The position numbers and the translations under genes were made by a program. The notes under the pieces were generated by a model that worked only from the letters and a program-made list of their open reading frames with translations, had not been told where the DNA came from and did no database searches. DNA of 32,956 bases, taken from the NCBI GenBank assembly GCA_020723925.1, contig DYHX01000012.1, forward strand, positions 1-32,956, written 5' to 3'. This document shows, piece after piece, positions 8,594 through 16,195 of the stretch (position 1 is its first letter; each line of letters opens with the position of its first letter). This DNA comes from Nitrospira japonica (GTDB taxonomy: Bacteria > Nitrospirota > Thermodesulfovibrionia > Thermodesulfovibrionales > DYHX01).

Positions 8594-9475
8594 CTATACA
8601 AGATAATAGCACTGTGGGTCTGTGCCTATTTCCACCCTCAGCCGCATGACATTGGGGTTTGCAATAAGCTCAGAAACAAGGCTATTTGGGTCATTCTTGT
8701 TTCCAAAATATGTGGCCCTTCCAATACATGTCACGGTGCATGCAGGAAGCATCCCTGCTGAGAGACGGTGTTGGCAAAAATGGCATTTCCTTACATTGCC
8801 AACAGGTTGTTTATGTGCCTCCCTTACCCATTTTTTGTTATATTCAAGGCTGGGCCTTTCATTATAGGGATTAAGACCCTCCTGTCCCAGGATAAGCCCT
8901 GCGGATGCTGGAAACCCTGTCTGATAATCCTTATACCCGAAATCAAATACCCTTGCATTATAAGGGCAGGCAACCGCACAATATCTACAGCCAATGCACT
9001 TGTTATAGTCAATATCCACGATGCCATCCTCCCGTTTCTTCGTAGCGCCAACAGGACATACTGACACACAGGGAGGCTTTTCACAGTGAAAGCATGGTCT
9101 TGGAGTAAAATTGCGGCTGACATTTGGGTATTTCCCCACCTCTACATCCATTACAGGACGGTAAACTATACCCGGAGGCAATTTGTTCTCCGCCACGCAT
9201 GCAATAGTGCAAGCATGACAGCCAACACATTTTCTTAAATCAATAACCATTATCCACCGCTGTGGCGGCTTCTTAAGGGATTCTTTAAGCTCTGCCTCCA
9301 TCCTGATAAGTGGGTCAACCTTTGCATATTTTTTATAGAGCTTTGCTACATCCTCTGGTTTTGGTGGTTCTATCTTTGTCTGTGCAGCGGCATCCCTGGT
9401 AACTGCCACCGCCGCAGCCCCTGCAAGGACGCCCCCCAGAACTTGTTTGAAAAACTCACGACGGCTCTCTTCCAT
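8594..9475 (-). CDS. TtrB-like electron-transfer protein with four [4Fe-4S] clusters and a Tat signal
   Basis: Periplasmic ferredoxin-like subunit relaying electrons between the NrfD anchor and the molybdoenzyme. A Tat signal ([13 protein letters not shown]) is present. Four Cys clusters follow: [35 protein letters not shown] and [20 protein letters not shown], giving 16 ligands for four clusters. Its own Tat signal, the [13 protein letters not shown] opening and the PQCYYLV terminus resemble TtrB more than PsrB or PhsB. GTG at 9481 is in frame, but ATG at 9475 is better spaced from AAGGAGGTG. It is 6-13 bases from the small upstream gene and almost touches the NrfD gene downstream, so one operon is clear. 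Confidence 0.88.
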   Translation of the reverse strand: MEESRREFFKQVLGGVLAGAAAVAVTRDAAAQTKIEPPKPEDVAKLYKKYAKVDPLIRMEAELKESLKKPPQRWIMVIDLRKCVGCHACTIACVAENKLPPGIVYRPVMDVEVGKYPNVSRNFTPRPCFHCEKPPCVSVCPVGATKKREDGIVDIDYNKCIGCRYCAVACPYNARVFDFGYKDYQTGFPASAGLILGQEGLNPYNERPSLEYNKKWVREAHKQPVGNVRKCHFCQHRLSAGMLPACTVTCIGRATYFGNKNDPNSLVSELIANPNVMRLRVEIGTDPQCYYLV

Positions 9476-9487
9476 CTTCACACCTCC

Positions 9488-9877
9488 TTATTTCTTTTCC
9501 TCTTTTGGCTCAAGTTTTTTAATCTCTATACTTTTAGCTGTCTGAAGAGGCTTTGTAGCGTCTAATTCATACACTACTGTTATCTTAGACTTGGGAGTTA
9601 GGTCTTTTAATGGCAAAGCCTTACCCTCATAAGTAACGGTAGTTGCCTTTTCATCGGCGAGTATGACCATTGGACCAGCCGCTGTCATTATTGTAATCTT
9701 GTTTTTGTCAACCGCCGCCACTGACCCCATAATCTTCTTTGCAGGACCCGGTTTCTTAGCCTCAACAGGCTTTTTATCCGTTGCTGGCTCAGCCTTCTTC
9801 TCTGCCTGTGCCGTTGCCATTGAAACAAATGCGAGCGCCATAAACATAACAAGTATAAATCTGCCTCTCTTTAACAT
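9488..9877 (-). CDS. Small secreted protein heading the Ttr-like operon
   Basis: 129 residues with a Sec signal peptide (RGRFILVMFMALAFVSMATAQA), a Lys/Pro/Ala-rich linker (about residues 25-48), and a compact beta-rich domain beginning IMGSVAAVDKNKITIMTAAG with alternating GxV-x-KITI and KITVVYELD strands, suggestive of a small OB-like fold. It ends in a charged tail (KKLEPKEEKK). I do not know its function. The gene has a strong GGGAGGTGAAG ribosome site and is the first gene behind the sigma54-type promoter at 10046-10061. The separate protein at 14128-14433 has the same design, so the two may be related periplasmic accessory proteins. Confidence 0.7.
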   Translation of the reverse strand: MLKRGRFILVMFMALAFVSMATAQAEKKAEPATDKKPVEAKKPGPAKKIMGSVAAVDKNKITIMTAAGPMVILADEKATTVTYEGKALPLKDLTPKSKITVVYELDATKPLQTAKSIEIKKLEPKEEKK

Positions 9878-9952
9878 CTCTTCACCTCCCTTATTTTAAG
9901 AGCTTTCAAAAACTTACAAACCCTTGAAAACCAAGGCATCGTAAGTAACATT

Positions 9953-9986
9953 TCCTTCACTTCGTTCAGAACCCCTCAGAATGACA
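9953..9986. repeat. REP-like repeat in the Ttr-operon leader
   Basis: A stretch with the core TTCGTTCAGAACCCCTCAGA followed by ATGACA, of the kind that recurs between genes in many environmental genomes. It lies in the presumed 5' untranslated leader between the sigma54-type promoter and the first gene. Only one copy is in this window, so the repeat status rests on general familiarity. Confidence 0.35.
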
Positions 9987-10045
9987 CCTAAAACCCTTTT
10001 GTTATTGAATAGCCTCAAAAAGATTTTTATCATGTATCATGAAAA

Positions 10046-10061
10046 TGCAATCCACATGCCT
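10046..10061 (-). promoter_or_regulatory. Sigma54 (RpoN) -24/-12 promoter for the Ttr-like operon
   Basis: On the minus strand AGGCATGTGGATTGCA matches the TGGCAC-N5-TTGCA pattern, with GG and GC exactly ten bases apart as sigma54 holoenzyme requires. The predicted start is near 10035, giving a leader of about 158 bases before the small-protein gene. It lies directly downstream of a gene for a sigma54 activator. Confidence 0.7.
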
Positions 10062-10124
10062 GAATTCGGATGGTTGATTTTTAAAGAATTTTTATGGGAA
10101 GGGGACGAAGAACTGTTTTGAGAA

Positions 10125-10140
10125 TATACAGAAATGTATA
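10125..10140. promoter_or_regulatory. Palindrome, candidate enhancer site for the adjacent sigma54 activator
   Basis: TATACA-GAAA-TGTATA is a perfect 16-bp inverted repeat five bases past the stop codon side of the activator gene and about 90-105 bases upstream of the predicted sigma54 start. That position is typical of upstream activator sites. It is AT-rich with no T tract, so a terminator role is unlikely. Confidence 0.45.
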
Positions 10141-10144
10141 GTTT

Positions 10145-11533
10145 CTATGCAGAAAACTGAAGGTTATATTCCTCTATCTTTTTCCTCAACGTCACCCTGG
10201 TTATTCCAAGAAGAGAGGATGCCTTTACCTGATTGCCTTTTGTTAATTCGAGAGCCCTTTTTATAAGCGCCTTTTCCACTTCTGCAATAACCCTGTCGTA
10301 GGGCTTGCCTTCTCCTGACAGAAAGGCACCTTCAATAACAGAGTTGATTGCCTCTCTGAATCCCTTAGAGATATCTTGCTCTGGAAAGATAAGATCTTCT
10401 TTGCTCAGGATATTTCCTTTGGCAACAATAACCGCCCTGCGAATGGTATTTTCCAGTTCCCTCACATTGCCGGGCCATGAATAGCTCTCAAGGGCATTGA
10501 GCGCATCAGGAGAGATTCCTCTGATATCATGATCGGTTTCCCTATTTGCCCTTTTGATAAGATACTCTACAAGGATTGGAATATCTTCCCGCCTTTCCCT
10601 GAGTGGCGGGATGTTCATGGAAACAACATTCAATCTGTGATAGAGGTCTGGTCTGAAACGGCCTCTACTCACCTCCTCTGAAAGGTTTTTGTTTGTTGCA
10701 GCTATAACCCTCATATCAACCTTTATAGTCTGGTTCCCGCCAAGCCTCTCAAAGGTCGAATCCTGTAACACCCTCAGGACCTTTGACTGTGTCATGGGGT
10801 TCATATCTCCAATCTCATCAAGGAATATTGTGCCGCCACTGCACTGTTCAAACCTCCCTATGCGTCTTCTATCAGCGCCTGTAAATGCTCCTTGCTCGTA
10901 ACCGAAAAGTTCACTCTCAACAAGGTTTTCCGGAAGCGCGGCACAGTTCACAGCGATAAAAGGCTTATTCTTTCTGCTGCTGTGATGATATACTGCCCTT
11001 GCGATTAGTTCCTTGCCAACACCGCTTTCTCCAACAAGGAGCACAGGCACATCAGTATGGGCGACCTGTCCTATGAGCTTACAGGCATTCAAAATAGCAT
11101 TGCTTTTCCCAACAATCCGCTCTACACAGCTTGGCGTATCGTCAACGTAAAAACAACTTGCCTCCACAAGAAGCCTTGCAGATGCAAGCCCCTTTTCTAT
11201 AATCGTCCTGAGCTCACTGTTTTCAAAAGGCTTTGTAATATAATCATACGCACCTTCCTTCATTGCCTCAATAGCAGTATCAGTATCTCCAAATGCAGTC
11301 ATCATGATTATCGGGATATTGGAAGATGTTTCCTTTATCTTTCTCAAAGCCTCAATACCGTTCATCCCTGGCATCTTTATATCCATAAGCACAATATCAG
11401 GCTGCTCTTTCTCTACTTTCTCAAGGGCATCAATACCATTCTCAGCGGTAATAACTGCATACTCCTCCCCAAAGGCACGCTCAAAAGAGTACCTGACTGC
11501 CCTCTCATCATCTACAACAAGGATTTTATTCAT
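10145..11533 (-). CDS. Sigma54-dependent response regulator (NtrC/AtoC class)
   Basis: Transcription activator of 462 residues. The receiver domain (1-120) has VVDDE, phosphoacceptor Asp51 (VLMDIKMPGMNG) and KPF. The AAA+ domain (about 140-375) has Walker A GESGVGKE (168-175), the sigma54-contacting GAFTGA loop (215-220), Walker B GGTIFLDEIGDM and arginine fingers near PPLRERREDIP. The C-terminal Fis-type helix-turn-helix is KGNQVKASSLLGITRVTLRKKI. The start overlaps the kinase stop by four bases, and the binding protein overlaps the kinase likewise, so the three are one operon. The likely target is the sigma54-type promoter right after this gene, driving the oxidoreductase operon. Confidence 0.92.
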   Translation of the reverse strand: MNKILVVDDERAVRYSFERAFGEEYAVITAENGIDALEKVEKEQPDIVLMDIKMPGMNGIEALRKIKETSSNIPIIMMTAFGDTDTAIEAMKEGAYDYITKPFENSELRTIIEKGLASARLLVEASCFYVDDTPSCVERIVGKSNAILNACKLIGQVAHTDVPVLLVGESGVGKELIARAVYHHSSRKNKPFIAVNCAALPENLVESELFGYEQGAFTGADRRRIGRFEQCSGGTIFLDEIGDMNPMTQSKVLRVLQDSTFERLGGNQTIKVDMRVIAATNKNLSEEVSRGRFRPDLYHRLNVVSMNIPPLRERREDIPILVEYLIKRANRETDHDIRGISPDALNALESYSWPGNVRELENTIRRAVIVAKGNILSKEDLIFPEQDISKGFREAINSVIEGAFLSGEGKPYDRVIAEVEKALIKRALELTKGNQVKASSLLGITRVTLRKKIEEYNLQFSA

Positions 11534-12948
11534 GTAGGTAATAATATCGAGACTATAGTTCCGCGATTTATCGCGGTATCAACTTCCATACTTCCACCAT
11601 GCTCCCGTACGATATTATAAGCTATAGCAAGCCCCATACCAGTTCCATCCTCTTTTGTTGTGAAAAACGGGTCAAAGATACGATTAAGGTTTTCATCAGG
11701 GATGCCGGGGCCTGTGTCATGGATACATGCTGATACTGTGCCATCACCCGCAGATGATGTCACCTTTAGTGTCCCGCCACGTTCCATCGCCTGAATGGCA
11801 TTCAGAACGATATTCAAGATCACCTGCCGCATCCCATCTGGATGTGCCTTTACTTTAGGAATACTAAAATCGAGTTCTTCTATTAGATTGATATTCGATT
11901 GTTCCATGTTTGGTCTGCTCAGTGTAATCACCTCTTTTAAAAGCTCATTTATGTCTGTGCTTATGAATTCTGCCTTTGCTGGTCTGGCAAATGCAAGGAA
12001 CTCTTTCACTATCCTGTCTATCCTGTTAATCTCACCCTCTATTATCTCGATGTCTGCTGCGCATAGGGCATGATTTTTTTCCTTTGCTGTCTGCATCAGC
12101 ATCTTTATAGAAGTAAGAGGGTTTTTTATCTCGTGGGCAAGACCTGCAGAGAATTCGCCAAGCGCATAAAGCTTCTCTGTGCGTATAAGGTTTTCCTGTG
12201 CTGCTTTTATAGCATCAACTGATTCTTTTACTTTCCTCGACATCTCGTTGAATGCAACGGATAGTTCCTTTATTTCGCCTTCTCCGATAACCTCCACCTC
12301 GGCGCCGAGCTCTCCGCTTCCAACTCTTTTTACCCCCTGATTCAGGATCAATACAGGCCTGATTATTTTTCGCGCCATCCATAACCCCGCCATGATTCCG
12401 CTTAAAACTATCACCGATGAGAGCAGATAGAGTTTCTTCTTGATGCCTGCAAGGGTCTCTATTAAGAATTTCTTTGTTATACCGAGCCTGAGATAACCCA
12501 CAGTGCCGAGTCCTTTTGCAACGATGGGGACCGAAATATCATATATCTGGAGAGCGGGATTGTCCCTGAGTATAATGGATTGAGACCCTGATAAGACTGC
12601 TTTATCAACATGAGGTGGTTTAAGCTTTTCATCATAGACCTTCACAATTGGCTCACCTTTTAATCCATAGACCTCTCCAAAAGCAACGATACCCTTTTCT
12701 GCGGTCATGGATGATTGAAAAAGCGAATATATTGCATATCTTTCCTCGTATAGAAGAGGTTCGACCATCTGGTGCGATATGATCTCTGCAAGATATGTCC
12801 CCTTTTTCTGAAGCTCAAGCTCAAGGACATGCCTCTCTTCACGGAGTATAAGCCAGGCAACAGTCACAGTCGTAGATGCAACAACAAGGGCAATGGAGAT
12901 GGAAATCCGGAAGGCAATGCTGTTTAATAGTCTTTTAATAGTCATCAC
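11530..12948 (-). CDS. Membrane sensor histidine kinase
   Basis: 472 residues. The first TM helix (about 10-34) and second (173-190) bracket a periplasmic domain of about 135 residues. A HAMP domain follows (192-244), then HisKA with the phosphorylated His272 in LAHEIKNPLTSIKML, and a HATPase_c domain with NIVLNAIQAM (N box), DTGPGIP (G1), FDPFFTTKEDGTGMGL (F and G2). Four-base overlaps at both ends tie it to the PhnD-like binding protein upstream and the sigma54 activator downstream. Its periplasmic domain has no PhnD fold of its own, so the separately encoded binding protein may present the signal to it, as in AioX-AioS. Confidence 0.9.
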   Translation of the reverse strand: MMTIKRLLNSIAFRISISIALVVASTTVTVAWLILREERHVLELELQKKGTYLAEIISHQMVEPLLYEERYAIYSLFQSSMTAEKGIVAFGEVYGLKGEPIVKVYDEKLKPPHVDKAVLSGSQSIILRDNPALQIYDISVPIVAKGLGTVGYLRLGITKKFLIETLAGIKKKLYLLSSVIVLSGIMAGLWMARKIIRPVLILNQGVKRVGSGELGAEVEVIGEGEIKELSVAFNEMSRKVKESVDAIKAAQENLIRTEKLYALGEFSAGLAHEIKNPLTSIKMLMQTAKEKNHALCAADIEIIEGEINRIDRIVKEFLAFARPAKAEFISTDINELLKEVITLSRPNMEQSNINLIEELDFSIPKVKAHPDGMRQVILNIVLNAIQAMERGGTLKVTSSAGDGTVSACIHDTGPGIPDENLNRIFDPFFTTKEDGTGMGLAIAYNIVREHGGSMEVDTAINRGTIVSILLPT

Positions 12949-13847
12949 TCCCTCATTTTTTTCTTCACCTCATGAGCCGAAAGATAATTAGCATGATCAG
13001 GTAAAGCAAAGCCATCTATTCCAATTTTCTTAAGTATTTCTCTTCCCTTCCCATCTCTGGGCATATTCAGCAGTATCTTTAATACGGCCTTTCTATCCTC
13101 TCCTGGCAGTTTCGGGGACACAACAAATGGTGGAATTCCAAAGGGCTGTGAAGTCATTATCACCTTTACATTAGAGGCATAAGGGTTGCCCTTTTCCCTG
13201 AGGTCATCAAGTATGAGACTATCAACAGAAGCACCATCAGCAAGCCCCTTTGCCACCACCTCGATGGATTTCTCATGTCCCGCTGTATAAAAGGTCTTGC
13301 TGAAATAATCCTTTGTTAATATCCCTCTTTCATTTAAAAGTGAGGTTACATATAACCTGCCTGTTAAAGACAGAGGGTCGGTAAAGGCAAAGGTTTTCCC
13401 TTTAAGGTGTTCGAGGCTTTCAATACGGCTGTCTTTATGGACAATTATATAAGAATTATAAGTGGTCTTTCCTTTTATTACTGGAACTGCTAAAAGTTCA
13501 AGTCCAAAGTCCTGCCTTCCTGCTAAATATGCACCTGTGCATGTAAAGGCAACTGAGGCCTTGCCGGTCCTCAGAAGGTCATTAATCTCAGAGTATTTCC
13601 TTCTCTGTTTCAAGACAACCTTTTCCCCTAATTCCTCAGAAAGGTAGTCAATGAATTCTGAGAAATTCGATGCTGTAGCTACAGGAGAGGCCATCGGTGA
13701 GACTGCAAAGACAAAGGAATCTCTACTGTGCCCTTTTGCCGCTGCCCCAGGCGATGGAGTTGCCCCCTTCCTCATCTCGAAGCTCATGGAGCTTCCAAAA
13801 GAGGTTAACAAAAAAACTGATAAACCCAGTGTGATGAATTTAATCAC
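12945..13847 (-). CDS. PhnD-family periplasmic binding protein, likely sensor component
   Basis: 300 residues, GTG start, hydrophobic signal segment (ITLGLSVFLLTSFGSS) and a PhnD/phosphonate-type binding fold: VFAVSPMASP, DLLRTGKASVAFTCTGAYLAG, HLKGKTFAFTDPLSLTG and the KGLADGASVDSLILDD hinge. No ABC permease or ATPase is nearby; it overlaps a histidine kinase instead. PhnD-like domains serve as the input of TtrS (tetrathionate) and as free proteins in AioXSR (arsenite). The only Cys is Cys103 in the ligand-pocket strand FTCTGAY, and AioX depends on a Cys in this part of the protein. The ligand is unknown. The start lies eight bases from a MITE-like element with no clear Shine-Dalgarno. Confidence 0.85.
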   Translation of the reverse strand: MIKFITLGLSVFLLTSFGSSMSFEMRKGATPSPGAAAKGHSRDSFVFAVSPMASPVATASNFSEFIDYLSEELGEKVVLKQRRKYSEINDLLRTGKASVAFTCTGAYLAGRQDFGLELLAVPVIKGKTTYNSYIIVHKDSRIESLEHLKGKTFAFTDPLSLTGRLYVTSLLNERGILTKDYFSKTFYTAGHEKSIEVVAKGLADGASVDSLILDDLREKGNPYASNVKVIMTSQPFGIPPFVVSPKLPGEDRKAVLKILLNMPRDGKGREILKKIGIDGFALPDHANYLSAHEVKKKMRE

Positions 13848-13854
13848 TATTTTT

Positions 13855-14001
13855 ATTACCCAAATTGAGCGATTCTTTGATTATAAATCACTCTTTGACA
13901 GGCGAGACGCCTGTCCTACTGTTTAACGACATCACCCATAGGGTAGGACAGCCGTCTCGGCTGTCATGGTTTTATATAATAAATCGCTCAACTTGGGTAT
14001 T
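13855..14001. repeat. 147-bp MITE-like palindromic element with two internal hairpins
   Basis: Terminal inverted repeats of 20 bp (13855-13874 and 13982-14001) match at 18 positions, core TTGAGCGATT. Inside are two perfect hairpins, GACAGGCG-AGA-CGCCTGTC (13897-13915) and GACAGCCG-TCT-CGGCTGTC (13947-13965). They are inverted relative to each other and differ by paired changes that keep each stem intact. No ORF lies within. It occupies the upstream region of the binding-protein gene, so that operon must be transcribed through or from it. Confidence 0.7.
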
Positions 14002-14087
14002 ATATAACACAGATTATACAGATGCGTAAAGCGTAAGAGGAAGCCGCTGAGATTGATTATTTTGGCTTGTCGACTTTAATTCCACTT

Positions 14088-14122
14088 TTAAAAAATCTAA
14101 GGCGGAGGAAAACCTCCGCCTT
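14088..14122 (-). terminator. Rho-independent terminator
   Basis: AAGGCGGAGG and CCTCCGCCTT pair perfectly (10 bp, 4-base loop). On the minus strand AGATTTTTT follows. It begins within a few bases of the stop codon of the small secreted protein gene and ends that transcript. Confidence 0.88.
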
Positions 14123-14127
14123 ATGTC

Positions 14128-14433
14128 TTAACAACCTTCTATTGGCTTCTTTTTTATCACACCCTGGCAGATATTCTTTCCAGCCTTGACGATGTGCTTG
14201 CAGACGACCTTGTCACCAACTTTAAGCCCTTCAAGTGTCTTCAGTATCTTATCATCCTCAACAATCATGGTGGTCTCAACACCCTTATCATCCTTTATCG
14301 AGAAGGTCTTGGCCTTGAGGTCGATCTTGGATATGGTTCCTTTGTGCTCCATTGGCTTATCCTGGGCAATGGCCATGCTTGCGAAAGCAAAGGCAATGAG
14401 AAGTGCTATAGCAATAACTCCAAATCTCTTCAT
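14128..14433 (-). CDS. Small secreted protein with OB-like domain
   Basis: 101 residues with a clear Sec signal peptide (FGVIAIALLIAFAFASMAIAQ). The mature part begins MEHKGTISKIDLKAKTFSIKD, then VETTMIVEDDKIL and GLKVGDKVVCKH, a small beta-barrel-like pattern that resembles the domain of the protein at 9488-9877. Three Cys (CKH, ICQG and a C-terminal GC) could bind metal or form disulfides in the periplasm. Function is unknown. A strong GAAAGGAGGTG precedes the ATG. It sits downstream of the YedE gene on the same strand, 140 bp away, and has its own terminator, so it may be the last gene of that transcript or a separate one. Confidence 0.72.
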   Translation of the reverse strand: MKRFGVIAIALLIAFAFASMAIAQDKPMEHKGTISKIDLKAKTFSIKDDKGVETTMIVEDDKILKTLEGLKVGDKVVCKHIVKAGKNICQGVIKKKPIEGC

Positions 14434-14573
14434 TTCTTTTTCACCTCCTTTCTAAGTATAATATTTTAATCCCGAGAATACAATTATTATGCCAGCAAAT
14501 CCATAAACCATTGAAATGACCCGCAGCAGAACAGCATTCCCATTTTAGCATTACATTCCCTTTTAGGAAGACT

Positions 14574-15647
14574 TTAATCCTTCATAGGCTTAATAAACAT
14601 AAAATAAACCATTGTCCAGTTGCCAAGGATTATGAAGATGGTGGCAACGATACTTGATATAGCAAGGCTGGATACACCTGTCAAGCCATGACCGATATTA
14701 CATCCCCCGCCTACTGCAGCGCCAAATCCCATAATTAAACTTCCGAGGAATGTCCTTAGCAGCTCCTTTGCTGGCGGCACATTCCATTTGAACTCTCCAA
14801 GTGCCCTCGCACTCAGATAGGCGCCGAGAGGAACGCCTATAACATAAATCGCACTCCATGTTGAGTTAAACAAACCCCAGAAATTGAACATAGGGTCTGC
14901 TGGGGCCCTGCTGTCTCTTGTCAAAACCGCCATGAAAAAATCAGCAGTTGGCCCTGTAAAAGACAGCCCTCTTGCATTACCACCCCAGTAGACCGATGCC
15001 CACCATGCAATTACTGCAATAACTCCGATCAAGAGCCCTGTAACAGACCAGTAATATCCCTTCTGTTTCCGAGGTTTAAAAGGTTTATCCTGAAGTATAA
15101 AAGGAAGGGCTGCAAGAACAAGCACAGCAATAACAATCCACTTGTATTGCCCTCCACCAAATAAATCCCAGAGGGCAGGAGCTATTGTATCATTTATCTC
15201 AACCTTAAAACCTTTAAGATACGTATAGACAGGCTTAAATACCCCGTGCATCGTCATTATGATGCCAAAGGCAAATCCCAATGTTGCCATCCAGGCATTA
15301 AGAAGCCCCTCACCCACCCTGTAAAGGATTCCGCTTCCACATCCCCCAGCTAAAACTATACCTATCCCGAACACATACCCCCCTATAATGTTTGCCACAG
15401 GTGCAAACGCCTGCCTCCTTAGACCCTCTCCCATATAACCGAGGTCTTCAAGGAGATTCGCTCCAAGTATAGCGATGACAAGGGCAAGGATATATGCCCT
15501 GAAGAGTGTGAAATCGTTAATAAAGATGATATCCCTGAAAGCAGAGTTCATGCAGTATCTGCCCCTCTGAAGAACAAAACCAAAGACTACCCCCACTAAG
15601 AGCCCTGTTAAAAGAGTCACTACTGTTCCAGACTGCAACCCTTCCAT
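14574..15647 (-). CDS. YeeE/YedE-family sulfur (thiosulfate-type) transporter
   Basis: Membrane protein of 357 residues with about nine to ten helices. The family's conserved cysteine motifs are all present: LQRGRYCMNSAFRD near the N-terminus, LAGGCGSGILYR, and GGGCNIGHGLTG near the C-terminus. In characterised YeeE the cysteines pass thiosulfate through the pore. YedE relatives are often next to TusA or DsrE sulfur carriers, and here three DsrE/DsrH-like genes lie upstream on the same strand. A good GGAGG precedes the ATG at 15647. In sulfur-disproportionating and sulfate-reducing bacteria YedE/TusA/DsrE clusters are thought to move reactive sulfur; no TusA is present in the window. Confidence 0.88.
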   Translation of the reverse strand: MEGLQSGTVVTLLTGLLVGVVFGFVLQRGRYCMNSAFRDIIFINDFTLFRAYILALVIAILGANLLEDLGYMGEGLRRQAFAPVANIIGGYVFGIGIVLAGGCGSGILYRVGEGLLNAWMATLGFAFGIIMTMHGVFKPVYTYLKGFKVEINDTIAPALWDLFGGGQYKWIVIAVLVLAALPFILQDKPFKPRKQKGYYWSVTGLLIGVIAVIAWWASVYWGGNARGLSFTGPTADFFMAVLTRDSRAPADPMFNFWGLFNSTWSAIYVIGVPLGAYLSARALGEFKWNVPPAKELLRTFLGSLIMGFGAAVGGGCNIGHGLTGVSSLAISSIVATIFIILGNWTMVYFMFIKPMKD

Positions 15648-15736
15648 AAAAATCCTCCAGAACTTTTTTTTATAAGAACCCTATTCTCAGGGTTATCCTA
15701 AACGACCTATGGCCCTCAGGATTATTGTAAGGCTTA

Positions 15737-15907
15737 CTACCATGTGAAAACTCTGTCGCTCTTTTCGATAAGGTTTATGATTTCCTCATAGTTCTTGTCT
15801 TTTTTATAGAGCTCGACAATAGTTACAGCGTCTGTTTTTTTATGTTCTTCTATTATCTTCTTCACTGTCTCATCTGGTTCTATCTTTAGTATATGAAGTA
15901 TTTTCAT
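15737..15907 (-). CDS. Tiny DsrH/TusB-like protein
   Basis: 56 residues. It opens MKILHILKIEPDETVKKII, contains a TDAVTIVELYKKD strand and ends SDRVFTW. The closing hydrophobic-x-W is typical of DsrH/TusB subunits, although the protein is shorter than the usual 90-100 residues and lacks the Cys used in Chromatiaceae DsrH. AGGA lies ahead of the ATG at 15907, and the gene begins six bases after the previous DsrE-like stop. The genes are therefore in the order DsrE-like, DsrF/DsrE-like, DsrH-like, followed by YedE. It could be a partner stabilising a DsrEFH-like complex; homology is suggested only by end motif, size class and neighbours. Confidence 0.55.
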   Translation of the reverse strand: MKILHILKIEPDETVKKIIEEHKKTDAVTIVELYKKDKNYEEIINLIEKSDRVFTW

Positions 15908-15913
15908 TTATTC

Positions 15914-16186
15914 CTAATATGGAAGGACAGTATCGTATTCAAGAAATTTCTTTGCCAGTTTCTCTGTAGGAATATACTCTATCCCGACGTTTTCTTCTGT
16001 GTTTGTATACATCTTCAGACCCAGCTCGTTTATCATCTCGAGGTTCATGGCAATATCCTCTGTGTTTCCAAGCTTCTTATCGAGGACAAAAACCTCAACC
16101 GTGTCATCCATTATTGTAAGCCCTACACTTATCCTCAATGCCTCGCCCTGTCTATCTCTAACCAAAACAGCTATTTTTTTAGAAAT
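15914..16186 (-). CDS. DsrE-family protein, apparent ATT start codon
   Basis: About 90 residues beginning (M)SKKIAVLVRDRQGEALRIS, with VGLTIMDDTVEVFVLDKKL and LEMINELGLKMYTNTEEN, the alpha/beta pattern of small DsrE/F proteins. No ATG, GTG or TTG lies between the preceding stop and the first conserved strand. The TTG at 16165 would remove beta-strand 1 (KKIAVLV). ATT at 16184-16186 sits five bases after AGGAGG (16192-16197) and gives the family's expected S-K-K-I-A start, so I place the start there. The Shine-Dalgarno overlaps the stop of the upstream DsrE-like gene. No Cys is present, so it is likely a structural partner rather than a sulfur carrier. Confidence 0.65.
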   Translation of the reverse strand: MSKKIAVLVRDRQGEALRISVGLTIMDDTVEVFVLDKKLGNTEDIAMNLEMINELGLKMYTNTEENVGIEYIPTEKLAKKFLEYDTVLPY

Positions 16187-16195
16187 TCTATCCTC

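Noticed and set aside
13855-14001. CRISPR or insertion-sequence interpretation of the palindromic element
   Set aside because: No regular spacers, no direct repeats of fixed length and no transposase; only inverted repeats.
14452-14544. Hydrophobic 30-codon frame on the minus strand between the YedE and small secreted protein genes (ISMVYGFAGIIIVFSG)
   Set aside because: No ATG, GTG or TTG start with a ribosome site at its beginning; the only internal ATG leaves 19 residues. Could be a membrane peptide but is not supported.
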